From Melieria omissa (taxonomy: Eukaryota; Arthropoda; Insecta; Diptera; Ulidiidae), in NCBI GenBank assembly GCA_963971225.1, contig OZ020270.1, positions 21,587,689-21,651,688 on the forward strand: DNA of 64,000 nucleotides, in the 5' to 3' direction. Shown one piece after another: positions 32,250 through 43,647 of this stretch. Position 1 is the stretch's first letter, and each line of letters begins with the position of its first letter. A program made the translations under genes and the position numbers. The notes below the pieces were generated by a model, which worked only from the letters and a program-made list of their open reading frames with translations, made no database searches and had not been told where the DNA came from.

Positions 32250-32497
32250 CTGCTTTTCAGCCGACAATGCTTATATATTTTTTCTCTGCAGGCGGTCGCC
32301 AATTTGGTCGACAATGTTATAAGCGAGGTCGGGACTTAGACGGAGCAAACGTTTAAATTGACTTTCCGCCAAGTCAAATGGGTTGTCCACGTCTCTTAGC
32401 AGCGCACGCTCAGCTGCAGCGCTTCTCATGGATGCTTCTTGTTGTAAAACTTCAGCATCAAAGATAGATACTGAAGATACTGAAAGGCCATAGTAGT
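32250..32497 (-). pseudogene. HARBI1-type transposase (Harbinger-2), N-terminal exon
   Basis: Protein on -: ALLRDVDNPFDLAESQFKRL then FRLSPDLAYNIV-like LLRLSPDLAYNIVDQIGDRL, the usual HARBI1 N terminus, with one TAA before ALSAEKQ. The GTAAGA donor is at 32249. A short first exon (VKNKRNTT) with a GTAAGC donor lies near 32560-32590; its ATG appears mutated to GTG. Confidence 0.7.
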
Positions 32498-32766
32498 CTG
32501 CTAGAAATTTTTATGATTTATTGCAACTATTTACATATATTAATATATTAAATTGGCTTACCCGTCGTATTTCGCTTATTTTTCACAATGAAAAATCAAA
32601 AGCTTTTCTACCTCAAAATATTCGTAGCTAGGCTACCGACAATATCGTTAGGGAACTGTCAAAGTTAGCGACAAAATTCGTTAAAAGCGTGTTTGGGAAT
32701 AGCAGTTTACGACGATTGTCAATTTCGATACGAAAATTGTCGTTAAGAAATTTGGGAATCGCCCTA

Positions 32767-33419
32767 CTGGAGTAGTGGCTTGTCGCTAGGTCTGCCCAAA
32801 ACAAAACTGCCTTGCTCCGTAGACCGCAGGTGCAAATAGCTTGCCAAACCATGAAGCGTTTTGGAAATTTGGTGAATTTCACTTCGGAGTATTTTCTGGA
32901 TGTTCCATCCTTATTCTTTTTACTGAAATAGGCATTCCCAGGCCACTGCTTAAAGACCACCTTAGAGTAGGTTTTACCATCGAGAATCACGCAATCGAAC
33001 CTGGTTACGTAATCGTCATACAGTTTTCGAGCCCGCGTCTTCGCTATTTTTTCTTATGCTTCCGAGCGGTCAGGCACTTTCTGCTGTTTGTAAGTCCTTA
33101 ATCTTTGACTTCACTTATATCGCATCTCAGTTGGATGCGATGTGCCTGATGCAGCTGCAACATCTCGGGTCGACCTCGAAGGATTATTCCGATATGTGCT
33201 AACAACATTATTCAGCACTTCTGGGTGACTTGGAACCTTTTTTCTGCCTGATACTTCGGTTCTGCAGATGGAGTTTCCCGCGATGTAGTTGTTTATAACA
33301 TTATAAACCGTCGCTACGCTCGCTTTGCTTTCCCTTATAATGCTTAGTCTAAACTTCGTCTTATCAGTCAAGTAAATGTCCAGTATTAATTTGCGGCAGC
33401 GTTCTTGTGGGCTGGACAT
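32767..33419 (-). pseudogene. Tc1-like transposase, N-terminal and central part
   Basis: It starts at the ATG at 33419 (MSSPQERCRKLILDIYLTD). Residues about 25-100 form the bipartite helix-turn-helix DNA-binding region (ASVATVYNVINNY, NNPSRSTRDVAAASGT). A TAA follows (33111), then a decayed stretch. The core resumes with CVILDGKTY (expected first D motif), KRFMVWQAICTCG and FWADLATSHYSS (second D), where Harbinger-2 cuts it. The rest is at 17264-17458. Confidence 0.8.
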
Positions 33420-33535
33420 GTTGACTTAAGTAGATTCAAAATGCAATTGATGCAGGCTCCTAACTCTTGACACTTTCGTATGCTGGATGCGTAAAAATTC
33501 TACATTCTTGTTCACCCCTTATATTCAGCTTTATC

Positions 33536-33734
33536 GGGAGTTTTACGTGAACAACATTTCGGGTGGAATATTTCTCTTTTCAATTTTCTCCTTATCGTGA
33601 GTTTCCCACGAAATTTTCGGCATTGCAATATTTAATTTTGAACTTAAAATTGTCTGCTAAATATGCAAATACAAAACTTTAAGTTAAAAATTAAATTTCG
33701 CAATCTCCGAGATTTTGCTAGTTAACTAGTGTAA
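33536..33734. other. AT-rich spacer
   Basis: No recognised feature between the two Tc1-like remnants. Confidence 0.4.
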
Positions 33735-33985
33735 ATTACACAGTTTAGGAGTGAACCATTAAAAATTTAGAATAATTAAGGACACATTAAAAAAAGTAAT
33801 CCAATGTGCCTGATGCAGCTGCGACATCACGAGTCGACCTCGTGGGGTTATTCCGATATGTGCTAACAACACTTTTCAGCACTTCTGGGTTACTTGGACC
33901 CTTTTTTCTGACTGATTCTTCGCATCTGTAGATGGAGTTTTCCGCGTTGTAGTTGTTTATAACATTATAAATCATCGCTACGTTC
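33735..33985 (-). pseudogene. Second Tc1-like remnant, internally deleted
   Basis: The HTH region VVSTYRNNPTRSTRDVAAAS is nearly the same as in the first copy. It is joined at about 33806 straight to terminal sequence (ACACATTAAAAAAAGTAAT, ending CACAGTTTAGGAGTGAACC). So the element lost its centre, as MITE-like derivatives do. Its 5' part ends at about 33990, where BEL/Pao 2 sequence begins. Confidence 0.65.
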
Positions 33986-34037
33986 GCTTTGCTTCAGTTT
34001 TTTCCCTTCTTTTCGTTAATTTTCGATTGGCTTCGTG

Positions 34038-36969
34038 TTATGATTCTTGCAGGATGTTGTTATTGCGTTTTTTTTGTTTTCTTTCTCTTAGCTGACGCAC
34101 AATGCGCCACTGCCTATGTACGAAACGCGGCGAAACATCGACTTCCTTCAAAGCTGGCGTCAGCGCAGTGTTGGCAGAACCGTAAAAAAAATGATTTGGA
34201 GTAAGTGGCTCTTCCTCCTCGGCTGACACAGGCAGGTGCGTCAATGGACGTGAGTTTACCACATTCTTCGCTTCGATGATCAGGCATTGTAGAGTATGTT
34301 CCTTCGGCGACACCTCCTTCAATGTGTGACGCAAGACCCGTTTTACGCATTGCACCGTGCATTCCCAGACTCCACCTTCAGGCGGATTATTTGGACAGTT
34401 GAATATCCATTGGACACTCTTTGACGCCAGCCCATCTTGTATGCGTTCACAGTTGGCGCCGATAAAGTTCTTACCGTTGTCGCTGCGAAGTATGGTCGGA
34501 ACCCCACGGCGATTGATAAAATTGCAAATAGCAAGAATGCAGGCTTCAGTCGACAAATCGTACGCTACTTTTTAATGAATAGCGCGAATCGCGCGGCACG
34601 TGAACGTGGCGATCCATCTTTTCTCTGTGCGTCTGCGTCTATCGTCACCGGCCCGAAGTAGTCCAATCCTGTGTTGGTGAACGGGCGAAGATATGGCGTC
34701 AATCTGTCCTATGGCAAGACCCCATTCTTGTCATTTCAGGCGCGGCTCTGTTAACGCGACACTCCTGGCAAGTCTAAACTACGTGGCGCACCACTTGCCT
34801 CAGCCTTGGTATCCAAAATCGTCGACGGATTTTACAAATGACAGACTCATGATTCTGATGCATCATTCGGCGGTGATGGTGCATCACAATCAACTCGGTG
34901 AGCGGGTGACCAGGCGACAAATTGATGGGACGTTTCGTGCTGTAGGGAAGGCAGCTGGCAGCATCGATGCGACCACAGACATGGATTAGTCCGGCTTCGT
35001 CAGATTACATCAAAAGGGTTTGTAAAAACGGCTAGGTGAATTAATCCACTGTACGACGGTTTTGGAATCACTCCATAGGAAGCAATTAGTAATGTTAATG
35101 GGATGCAGCAAAGGCATTTTCACTGGCGTCCACGAATATGTGCAGTTGCATTTGAACTGGTTCACCGGCTGAGAAGTAGTGGCGTGGCACTTGGACGTCT
35201 GAAACTCGGCAGAGGCTTTCACGTAACTTTTTCCATTCTACATTAATGCTGTCAGGCAATGGCTCATCCCACCCAACATCTCGCATCCAAACAACGCGCA
35301 TGACCAACTTGGCAGCTATCGTCAGCTGGCTTAAGAATCCAAGAGGGTCAACGGTTCTCTCTTGGTTGGTCCGACTGCTACAGCTGTGTCGACTCTGTGA
35401 AAGTGTATACGGTATCGGAATGTGTCGGTGGCAGCATGCCAGTACATACCGAGCACTTTCTCATTGGCCAGCAGAACGTCGCTCCTGCGTTCTTCACCCA
35501 GACGACAGGCAACAGCAGGTGATTTCGAGGCGAAGTTACGCAACAAAAATCCGGCAGCATGATGGATAGACCGGACACGTAGGTTGATCTCGATAGCTTC
35601 CTCCTCAGAACCTATCCACGAAGTCGTCGACGTAGTGACGTTCCAAAATATATTTCACAGCGCGTTCTTCGCCATCGCCGTGCATCAAGGCGTTCCTGTT
35701 TTAGATATACTGAACAAGTGGCACCGAATATCATAACCGTCATTTCGTAAACATCTGGCGGGCGTGTGTTGTCGCCATGTCTCCATAGGAACTGTTGAGC
35801 GCACCTATTTTGCGACTGAATGACCACCTGATGAAACATTTCTTTAATGTCGGCACAAACGGCAACGGGTCCATAGCGGAAGTTCAGTAGGACCGACGTC
35901 AGTGGCTGATATTGTTGAGGCCCTTTTAGCAAGTGGTCGTTCAATGAAGTCCCATCAACTGTGGCGGTGGCATCAAACACCTGGCGCAGCTTACCCGGCT
36001 TGTTAGGATTTCGTACGGCAAAGTGTGGCAAGTACCAAGTTTTTGGTCCCACCACGGGGGCTGGCTGCAGCTTTCTGGCGTACCCTTTGTTGACATAATC
36101 GTTGATGATAGAGTTGTAGACGGAAGCAAACTCATCATCTTTCTGCAATTTTCGCTCGACTCCCCCTAGTCGCTTCAGGGCCATAGGATAGCTATCCGGT
36201 AGAGACACGTCATCTGGCTTCCATAGCAATCCCGTTTGAAAGCGACCAGCAATATGTTTGGTTGTGCACTCCAGTAGCTGGCGTGCTCGGACTTCATTAA
36301 AACTTTCCACCTCAGGAGCTGCTCGAACACCAAAGCTTTCGATCGAATAATAGTCAACAACCAGATTATGTATGCGTTGCTCCCTCTGTGGCTGGATGAG
36401 GAGGCATGACGTCGATGCAACACTTTGCTGAGTCTAACCAAAAACGACACAGCCCAATTCGGTTTGCGCAGCATATGGTCCACCTTCTCGCATTGTGACA
36501 ATATATTTTGGAACACCCATACGGCAATGGTTAAGTCCGATTAGCAATTGAGGCCTGACGTTGCCTTCATCCATTAACGCGTAAACATCCCTCTGCCCCT
36601 TTGGACCATACAACGTCACTGGCAGCACACGAAACAACAGATTGTTGTTCGCCTCACTCGCACGGCAACTGACCACTGTCTGACCTTCTCGACAACACGG
36701 AGTTGCAGATGGCTGAACTGCCTCTGTGTTCGTCTTTGACGCAGTGTGCAGCAGCTCATGATGCTTCCTAGTACAACCTGTGCTAGAACATCACTTTTGA
36801 CGGCGGCAGTTGTGCAATGAGTGACCCAATGACAAACACCCAAAGCACAGATGGATCTTCTTGCACATGTCCCATCTTTCAGTAGCACTGCCGGCAAGAA
36901 ACTGCTGACAGGCGGGCACCTTATATACACCTTTGCAGACAGGACAAACGTCTGTTTTCTCGTTGGCAT
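34038..36969 (-). pseudogene. BEL/Pao retrotransposon 2, heavily decayed
   Basis: Read on - from high to low coordinate: a gag zinc-knuckle region in shifted frames (about 36950-36700), protease-like ALMDEGN and the Pao segment AAQTELGCVVFG (36676-36434). RT follows (36310-35612; PGKLRQVFDATA, VCADIKEMFHQVVI, and YVDDFVD near 35620). The connection/RNase H pieces are FVDASENAFAA and FLWSDSKTVVQWI near 35050-35150. Last is an integrase core (34556-34038; ILRSDNGKNFIGAN, NVVNSRPLTHLP). At least seven frameshifts or stops occur and no LTR is visible. It is older than BEL/Pao 1 and not closely similar to it. Confidence 0.85.
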
Positions 36970-38432
36970 AGAGTACCGGACGGACAGACTTTTATTTTTT
37001 TCTCGTCAGAGTTCGGTAGGTAGTCAAAAATTGTTGTTGGTTTTGTTTACATTAGGCGAACAGCATTGCCAGCCAACTGTTTTTCTGTGCGATTCGAGGC
37101 ATTTTTGCAATGATGAAAGAAAACAATTTTTCAAATTTTCGTTATGATTTTCTTTTTTAATTACAGATGTGTTTATTTATTATTTTGCAGTTACGTAGAA
37201 GATGAATACTTAGCAATCATCGCAAAGCGAATATCGCTGCTCGGCGTTTTCAAACTACGAGCATTGGGCAGGAATCAACAAAGTCGACTTCGTGTATCTT
37301 TGAATTTCTGAATGCAAATCTAATGGAAACTATATTTGAGGAAGGACAAAAAACGATGTAAAAACAATATGAATTCAAATTAATTGTTTTAATTTTTATG
37401 TGATGTTATTGATGTAATTAGATTTCACCTTAAGGTAATGAAGAGCATATGAAGATGTGTAACAAACATTTATATTAACTTTTGTGAATTAACGCGAACT
37501 ATGGACTTAGCACTTTTGCCCCTCATTGTCAAACAACAGATTAAACAAGAAAGCTATGTACTTTTGCTGTTAATTGGTGTATTTTTACGTTTTCTTTCAC
37601 CTTTCAACAAAATCTAATATTTGTAAACCAAGTGGTCTTAGCCCCTTTCCAATCTAAGCCGACGATTTATATTATTTCGCCCTAACCGGCTTCCCTTTTT
37701 CCGTAGATACTTCATAGTTTCGTGAAATTTCACTATTTGAATTTGGAAGCTTCTGTTTGTGCACAAAAACCTACAAATAACATATTTGAATGTTTTTATT
37801 ATGTTTACGTTTATTCGATGCTGGCAATACTGTTGGCAAGTGAACCGTCCGTCCGATTTTGACAGTGAACCGAACGAAAACACTAACAAAATACACGTGA
37901 TTTTTGTATTCATGTAAATCAGAAAAGGTTTACGGTTGAATGGGAGATCCAAATTTTTTTTCTTTAAACGCTTGTAATAAAGCGGAATGGTTAATTTGCA
38001 GGCGTACGATTGCTGGTAATTGTTTTTATAATTTTCAAAAACATTACAAAACATGGCACGGGGAATAAAATCAAAGCACCATAACCGCTTATTCGACAAA
38101 CATCTTTTATCTTTACTTCGAATAAAATGCTGCAAAGAAGAAATTAATATAAATGATTTAATTAAACAAACTAACTAAATGTGATTTCTACTTGCGAGCT
38201 TGATTGCTTGTCTGTTCAACCACTTATATCTTGTCTGTTTGTCGGTTCAACCACTTATGCATCTAGTTCCTGTTATTCCTGTCCGTCATTTGTCCGTCCG
38301 GCTTTGATATTTTAACGGTAGCAATATTTTTCGAGTTAAAATATTAGAGCTAAAAAAATTTACGCCTTAATTTTGAGCAGTGTTTTTCACGCATACATTG
38401 CCAAAATGCGTGGTTGTATTAGTACCCTACAA
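36970..38432. other. AT-rich region without recognised genes
   Basis: No protein family is recognised. A 165-residue minus-strand frame (37638-38135) has unremarkable, Lys/Asn/Arg-rich composition and no motif, so I do not call it. Parts (CTAACAAAATACACGTGATT near 37880) resemble 40940-40970 in the element at 40428-41708, which suggests old MITE sequence. Confidence 0.5.
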
Positions 38433-39391
38433 CCCTACAAGGAATGCCTAACCGAAACTCCAGAAAAAAGTTCAAAATTTGTCTAAAAACTAACACATGC
38501 ATACAAATTTCCCAAATCTCACTAACACATACAAATCTGCATTTCACATTTTGGGATTTTATTTAGTAAGTGCGAATGAAATGTTATATTCGCATTAGTA
38601 CGCTCCAAATTCTCTGTATGAAAGAGTGAGATGGCGCTATAAACGTAACGCGTCACCTGATTTCATGCACAAAACATTGTTGTGCTACGAGTCAGACGAA
38701 GAAGGCGTCCGCTGGCGAAATTTGTTTGGGAGAAACGTGTTTTAATTGGTAAAATTCTTTATTTTATTAAAAAATAACATTACATTTAATTATTATTTCA
38801 TTATTGTTTTATATAGATGTTCCGAAGTTGTGGAAATTGCTTATTCAAGAAAAGAACCCTGGAGGCTGAAACCATAGGCGCCGCGCCGGAAGAAATATTG
38901 TTTATATTTGTATTGTTTGTGTTGTGATTTTGTGTTTTCTCGCCTTTTCTGTTTGTATTTATGTATTTTTATAAAAACCAAATACATCTGTATTAAACTA
39001 ATCGTGCAAATAGTCTTAATGTATATTTACGTTATGACTATCAGTTACGTCTAACCGACAAACCGGTCAGACCTATCTGGTAGATATACCGAATCGTACG
39101 TTATGTCTACCAGATAGGTCTGACCGGTTTGTCGGTTAGACGTAACTGAATGGTACATGCGAGACTCCATGTGAGTAAGCAAGACAGCTGTACGTTTGCC
39201 AAGATTTCGGAGTGCATGCGTTAGAAGGTGATAACAAATCACACGTACACGAAATCAAGTCACACGTACACAAAAGGACTAGTCAGATTTTTCACACGGC
39301 TAGAACAAATCTGACTAGAATTATAACCGATATGTTGGTTACGTATACCGGTTATATAACTAGTCATATGACCGGTAGTCTCCTTGTAGGG
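38433..39391. mobile_element. Foldback MITE, copy 1
   Basis: Ends CCCTACAAGGAATG and CTCCTTGTAGGG are inverted. A near-perfect palindrome of about 107 bases lies at 39042-39148 (arms start CAGTTACGTCTAACCGACAA), and a second hairpin, AGTCAGATTT ... AAATCTGACT, lies near the right end. In the left half, exon-like sequence (HKTLLCYESDEEGVRWRNLF) is followed by a GT...TATATAG intron-like gap. No transposase. The superfamily is unknown. Confidence 0.8.
39042..39148. repeat. Long palindrome of foldback MITE copy 1
   Basis: Two arms of 49 bases with two mismatches around a spacer of about 9 bases. The words GACAAACCGGTCAGACC / GGTCTGACCGGTTTGTC show the pairing. Its transcript would fold into a long hairpin. 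Confidence 0.85.
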
Positions 39392-40406
39392 AAGGAATGC
39401 CTAACCGAAACTCCAGAAAAAAGTTCAAAATTTGTCTAAAAACTAACACATGCATAAAAATTTCCCAAATCTCACTAACACATTCAAATCTGCATTTCAC
39501 ATTTTGGGATTTTTTCCAGTAAGTGGGAATGAAAGAATATATTTGCATTAGTACCTTCCATATTCTCTTTATGAAAGAGTGAGATAACGATATAAACGTG
39601 GCGTGCCACTTGATTTTATGCCCAAAATGTCGTAGTTCACGCGAAGACTTCAACTGGTACGTCAGGCAAGCGTCCGCTGACGAATTTATTTTTGTGGAAC
39701 GTTTTGAAGGTAATAAAATATTTACTTGACTAAAAAATAACATTAAATTGGATTATTATTTCATGATTGTTCTATATAGATCTTTTCCGAAGCATGGATA
39801 TGGATAATTCAACAAAAGAACCCTGGAGGCTAAAACCAAAGGCGCCGGAAGAAATGTTGTGTTTTTTTTGTGTGTCTTTCTCGCTTTTCCTCTTTGTATT
39901 TCTTTTTTATGATAGCCAAATACATTTTTTTAAACTAATCGTCCAAATAGTTTTAATGTATATTTACGTAATGACTATCAGGTACATCTAACCGACAAAC
40001 CGGTTAGACCTATCTGGTAGACATACCGAATCGTACGTTATGTCTACCAGATAGGTATGACCGGTTTGTCGGTTAGACGTAACTGATTGTTACGGTAGAC
40101 ATACCGATTCATACGTTATGCCTACCAGATAGGTCTGACCGGTTTGTCGGTTAGACGTAACTGAATGGTACATGCGAGACTCCATGTGAGTAAGCGAGGC
40201 AGCTGTACGTTTGCCAAGGTTTCAGAGTGCATGCGTTAGAAGGTGATATCAAATCACACGGACACAAAATCAAGTCACACGTACACAAAAGGACTAGTCA
40301 GATTTTTCACACTGCTAGAACAAATCTGACTAGAAATATAACCGATATGTTGGTTATGTATACCGGTTATATAACTAGTCATATGACCGGTAGTCTCCTT
40401 GTAGGG
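39392..40406. mobile_element. Foldback MITE, copy 2
   Basis: Follows copy 1 directly, sharing its GGG. It starts AAGGAATGCCTAACC and ends CTCCTTGTAGGG. The palindrome region (39980-40152) has three half-repeats instead of two, so one arm was duplicated. The left exon-like part and gap (GTAATAAAA ... TATATAG) are also present but diverged from copy 1. Confidence 0.8.
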
Positions 40407-40427
40407 TACCCATCACTCCCCTACAAG

Positions 40428-41708
40428 GTGTATCACCCCTGTCGGACCTGAGACAACTAGTTCCCAAAATTCATTGGTTTTCCAACTGGTTTTTTGTAGT
40501 CAATTGGACAACTAGTTGTCAAAGTAGCTGTCAGCGGATGCAGAAGTCAGTCAGTTCGCGTCTAATTGTTCACGTTCTGCGTGCGCGTTCATAGGCGAGA
40601 AGAGACATGAAATTACGAAACGAAACGAAAGACGAAACAGAGGTGAAATAAGCAACAATATTCTGTTACGGCTGATCAATGGCTGAACTACAAGGTTGTA
40701 GCAAGCCACCGGCTGATCGTTTATCGCTTTTGTCAAAATCGTCGGTGACAGCAGTGGTGCGGTGTTGCCGCATCGGTTGAAATGAAAATACCTGACTGAA
40801 AACAAGTGACCTGAGCTTTTTTCCCGTTTTTTCACTCAAATACAGCACCGTCTGGCAACAATCACTTTTGTCTGTTTTCAGTTTCTCCCTCTTTCGCCGG
40901 AAAATATCAGCTGAATTTGACAGTAGCGATAAACAATCCTACCAACAAAATACATGTGGTTTTTGGTGTTGCGGGGATGCTATTACCTTGTTCTTGTGCC
41001 AAGGGCTGATCTTGCGATGCTTTTGTTACAACAACAACGTAGAAATGTTTGCATTTTTCGAACTTTCTGTTTCTATGACTCGACGTTCACTCGATTTGCA
41101 CGTTTTGTCTTGAATGATTTCAGTTAGAATTTTGCGTGGTTGCGTGAAGCAACGAATTGCAGCAGCAGTCGAATGGTATGTATTAATACATTTATGTAAT
41201 TATGTTTATGTAATTATTTATTAATTAATAAATTTTTTTATTAATTGCAGGCGAAGTCAGGATGTTGAACTGCGTCAGACCACAAACAGTTTCGACAGAA
41301 GTGTGTTAACAAGTCGAAGTTCATCTTTACGTGCACCAATACTTTTTTTATTCGCGATTATTTTTTGTTGTTTTAATAATATTTTTACAATAAAATTAAT
41401 ATTTATAAATTTCAATGATTATTTTCCTTTACAAAAATCAACTGGTTAGAAAACTAATCCAGAATAAACTAGTTCGCAAACTAGTCGCTTTGCAACTGGT
41501 TTGAAACTGGTTAGAAACTGGTTTGCTTCGGACTAACCTTGGACTAGTTGCAAATGGATGCAGACGGGGACAATTGACCGTCGCCTAGGACACCGCCATG
41601 TTAAAAGGGTCAGTTTGCTCCAGGGAAACGAGTCGGTTCTGAGGTCATATATGACTGTCAAGCGACCAGTTGAAAAACTAGACTTGGACCAGTCCGATAT
41701 CCTGCAGG
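40428..41708. mobile_element. Unrelated MITE-like element with CTAGTT/AACTGGTT arrays
   Basis: It starts CCCTACAAGGTGTATC but is otherwise different from the foldback copies. ACTAGTT and CAACTGGTT words cluster at 40455-40525 and 41445-41540, with CAACTGG...CTAGTTTTT also near 41660-41690 in inverse form, as in subterminal repeat arrays. A CpG-containing middle (40550-41110) and an intron-like AG at about 41250 are present. No convincing protein. The right boundary is estimated. Confidence 0.5.
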
Positions 41709-42572
41709 GACCCTACAAGGAATGCCTAACCGAACCTCCAGAATAAAGTTCAAAATTTGTCTAAAAACTAACCCTACAAGGAATGCCTAACCGAAACTCC
41801 AGAAAACAGTTCAAAATTCAAATAAAATCTAACACATGCCTAAAAATTTCCCAATTCTATCAACACATACAAATTCGCATTTCACATTTTGGGATTTTAT
41901 CCAGTAAGTGGGGATGAAAGAATATATTCGCATAAATACCTTCCATATTCTTTGTATGAAAGAGTGAGATGGCGATATAAACGTGGCGCGTCACCTGATT
42001 GCAAAATGTCATAGTGCTGAAATGAAATTTGTGTCGCGATGTTCAACCATCGGAGGGCATCCAAATAAACATAAGTACTAAAAGTTAAATCAAATAAAAA
42101 TCTGGAATTTTTTCATTTAGACAAAGTGCAGAAGGAAGGACGATCTGATTGCGGTGATAAGACAACAGGTTACCAGCACATTTCATTTCAGATTCCGTTG
42201 GAATCTGGCTCTCGGCAAACGTCTGTCCTACATATTTATTGGCTTATTTTTATTACATGTAGTTTCTTACGTTTTACTTTAAATAAATACATAAATTTGA
42301 ATTAATTTAATTTTTATTAGTATCAGATAGATCTGACTGGTTTACCGGTTAGACGTAACTGGTTGTTACGGTAGACATACCGAATCATACGTTATGTCTA
42401 CCAGAGAGGTCTGACCGGTTTGTCGGTTAGACGTAACTGATTGTTACATGCAAGACTCCATACGAGTAAGCGAGACGGCTATACGTTTGCCAAGATTTCG
42501 GAGTGCATGCGTTAGAAGGTGATATCAAATCACACGGACACGAAATTAAGTCACACGTACACAAAAGGTAGG
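41709..42572. mobile_element. Foldback MITE, copies 3a (stub) and 3b
   Basis: CCCTACAAGGAATGCCTAAC occurs at 41709 and again at 41773. The first copy is cut after 64 bases by the second. Copy 3b has the usual left end and a palindrome (about 42325-42440) but a different middle (42007-42310) and stops at ACACAAAAGG (42572) without the normal right end. Confidence 0.7.
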
Positions 42573-42605
42573 TAGGTAGGTGTGGCTGTCCCAGGAGGAA
42601 CACAC
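42573..42605 (-). repeat. LINE tail stub
   Basis: TAGGTAGGTAGGTGTGG: on - this reads as a (CCTA)n-type tail after about 20 bases of sequence, like an extremely 5'-truncated LINE end. It replaces the right end of copy 3b. Confidence 0.35.
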
Positions 42606-43594
42606 CCCTACAAGGAATGCCTAACCGAAACTCCAGAAAAAAGTTCAAAATTTGTCTAAAAACTAACACATGCATAAAAATTTCCCAAATCTCACTAACA
42701 CATACAAATCTGCATTTCACATTTTGGGATTTTATTTAGTAAGTGCGAATGAAACGTTATATTCGCATTTGTACGCGTCACCTGATTTCATGCACAAAAC
42801 ATTGTTGTGCTACGAGTCAGACGAAGAAGGCGTCCGTTGGCGAAATTTGTTTTGGAGGAACGTGTTTTAATTGGTAAAATTCTTTATTTTATTAAAAAAT
42901 AACATTACATTTAATTATTATTTCATTATTGTTTTATATAGATGTTCCGAAGTTGTGGAAATTGCTCATTCAAGCAAAGAACCCTGGAAGCTGACACAAT
43001 AGGCGCAGCGCCGGAAGAAATATTGTTTATATTTGTATTGTTTGTGTTGTGATTTTGTGTTTTCTCGCCTTTTCTGTTTGTATTTATGTATTTTTATAAA
43101 AACCAAATACATCTGTATTCAACTAATCGTGCAAATAGTCTTAATGTATATTTACGTTATGACTATCAGTTACGTCTAACCGACAAACCGGTCAGACCTA
43201 TCTGGTAGATATACCGAATGGTACGTTATGTCTACCAGATAGGTCTGACCGGTTTGTCGGTTACATGTAACTGATTTATACGGTAGACATACCGAATCGT
43301 ACGTTATGTCTACCAGATAGGTCTGACCGGTTTGTCAGATAGACGTAACTGATTGTTACATGCGAGACTCCATGTGAGTAAGCGAGACAGCTGTACGTTT
43401 GCCAAGATTTCGGAGTGCGTGCGTTAGAAGGTGATATCAAATCACACGTACATGAAATCAAGTCACACGTACACAAAAGGTCTAGTCAGATTTTTCACAC
43501 GGCTAGAACAAATCTGACTATAATTATAACCGATATGTTGGTTACGTATACCGGTTATATAACTAGTCATATGACCGGTAGTCTCCTTGTAGGG
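42606..43594. mobile_element. Foldback MITE, copy 4
   Basis: Full copy with both ends (CCCTACAAGGAATG ... CTCCTTGTAGGG). It is very close to copy 1 in the left half, including the exon-like MHKTLLCYESDEEGVRWRNL and the following gap. The palindrome region (43167-43346) has three half-repeats as in copy 2. A 50-base deletion removes part of the sequence near 42770 relative to copy 1. The 3' end of LINE C begins right after it. Confidence 0.8.
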
Positions 43595-43647
43595 AGTTAG
43601 GCCAGGCGGCCCATTGCTATACCACATGAGATCGAGCATCATTTCGC

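Larger units (their letters stand above)
17459..32764. mobile_element. Harbinger-2: PIF/Harbinger element with two genes and many insertions
   Basis: The left end GGGCGATTCCAAAATTTCTA (17459) is matched by the inverted right end ending GGGAATCGCCC (32754-32764); the similarity runs for about 25 bases (to AACGAC). TA flanks both ends (17457-17458 and 32765-32766) inside one Tc1-like gene. Within lie a minus-strand HARBI1-type transposase in several exons and a plus-strand zeste-like gene. Once Harbinger-1, the SINE, the MITE and LINE A are removed, about 3.0 kb remains, a normal Harbinger size. Confidence 0.75.
17045..33535 (-). mobile_element. Tc1-like transposon, split by Harbinger-2
   Basis: The two halves of one minus-strand transposase gene lie 15.3 kb apart, exactly at the two ends of Harbinger-2. 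Outer limits are approximate. The left terminal region (about 17045-17110) is homologous to the end of another Tc1-like remnant at 33735-33795 (ACACATTAAAAAAAGTAAT in both). The right terminal region near 33490-33535 reads AGGGGTGAACAAG on -, resembling AGGAGTGAACCAT in that remnant. Confidence 0.7.

Noticed and set aside
37638..38135. 165-residue minus-strand frame
   Set aside because: No motif, no plausible domain, composition of AT-rich noncoding DNA, and no splice or element context.
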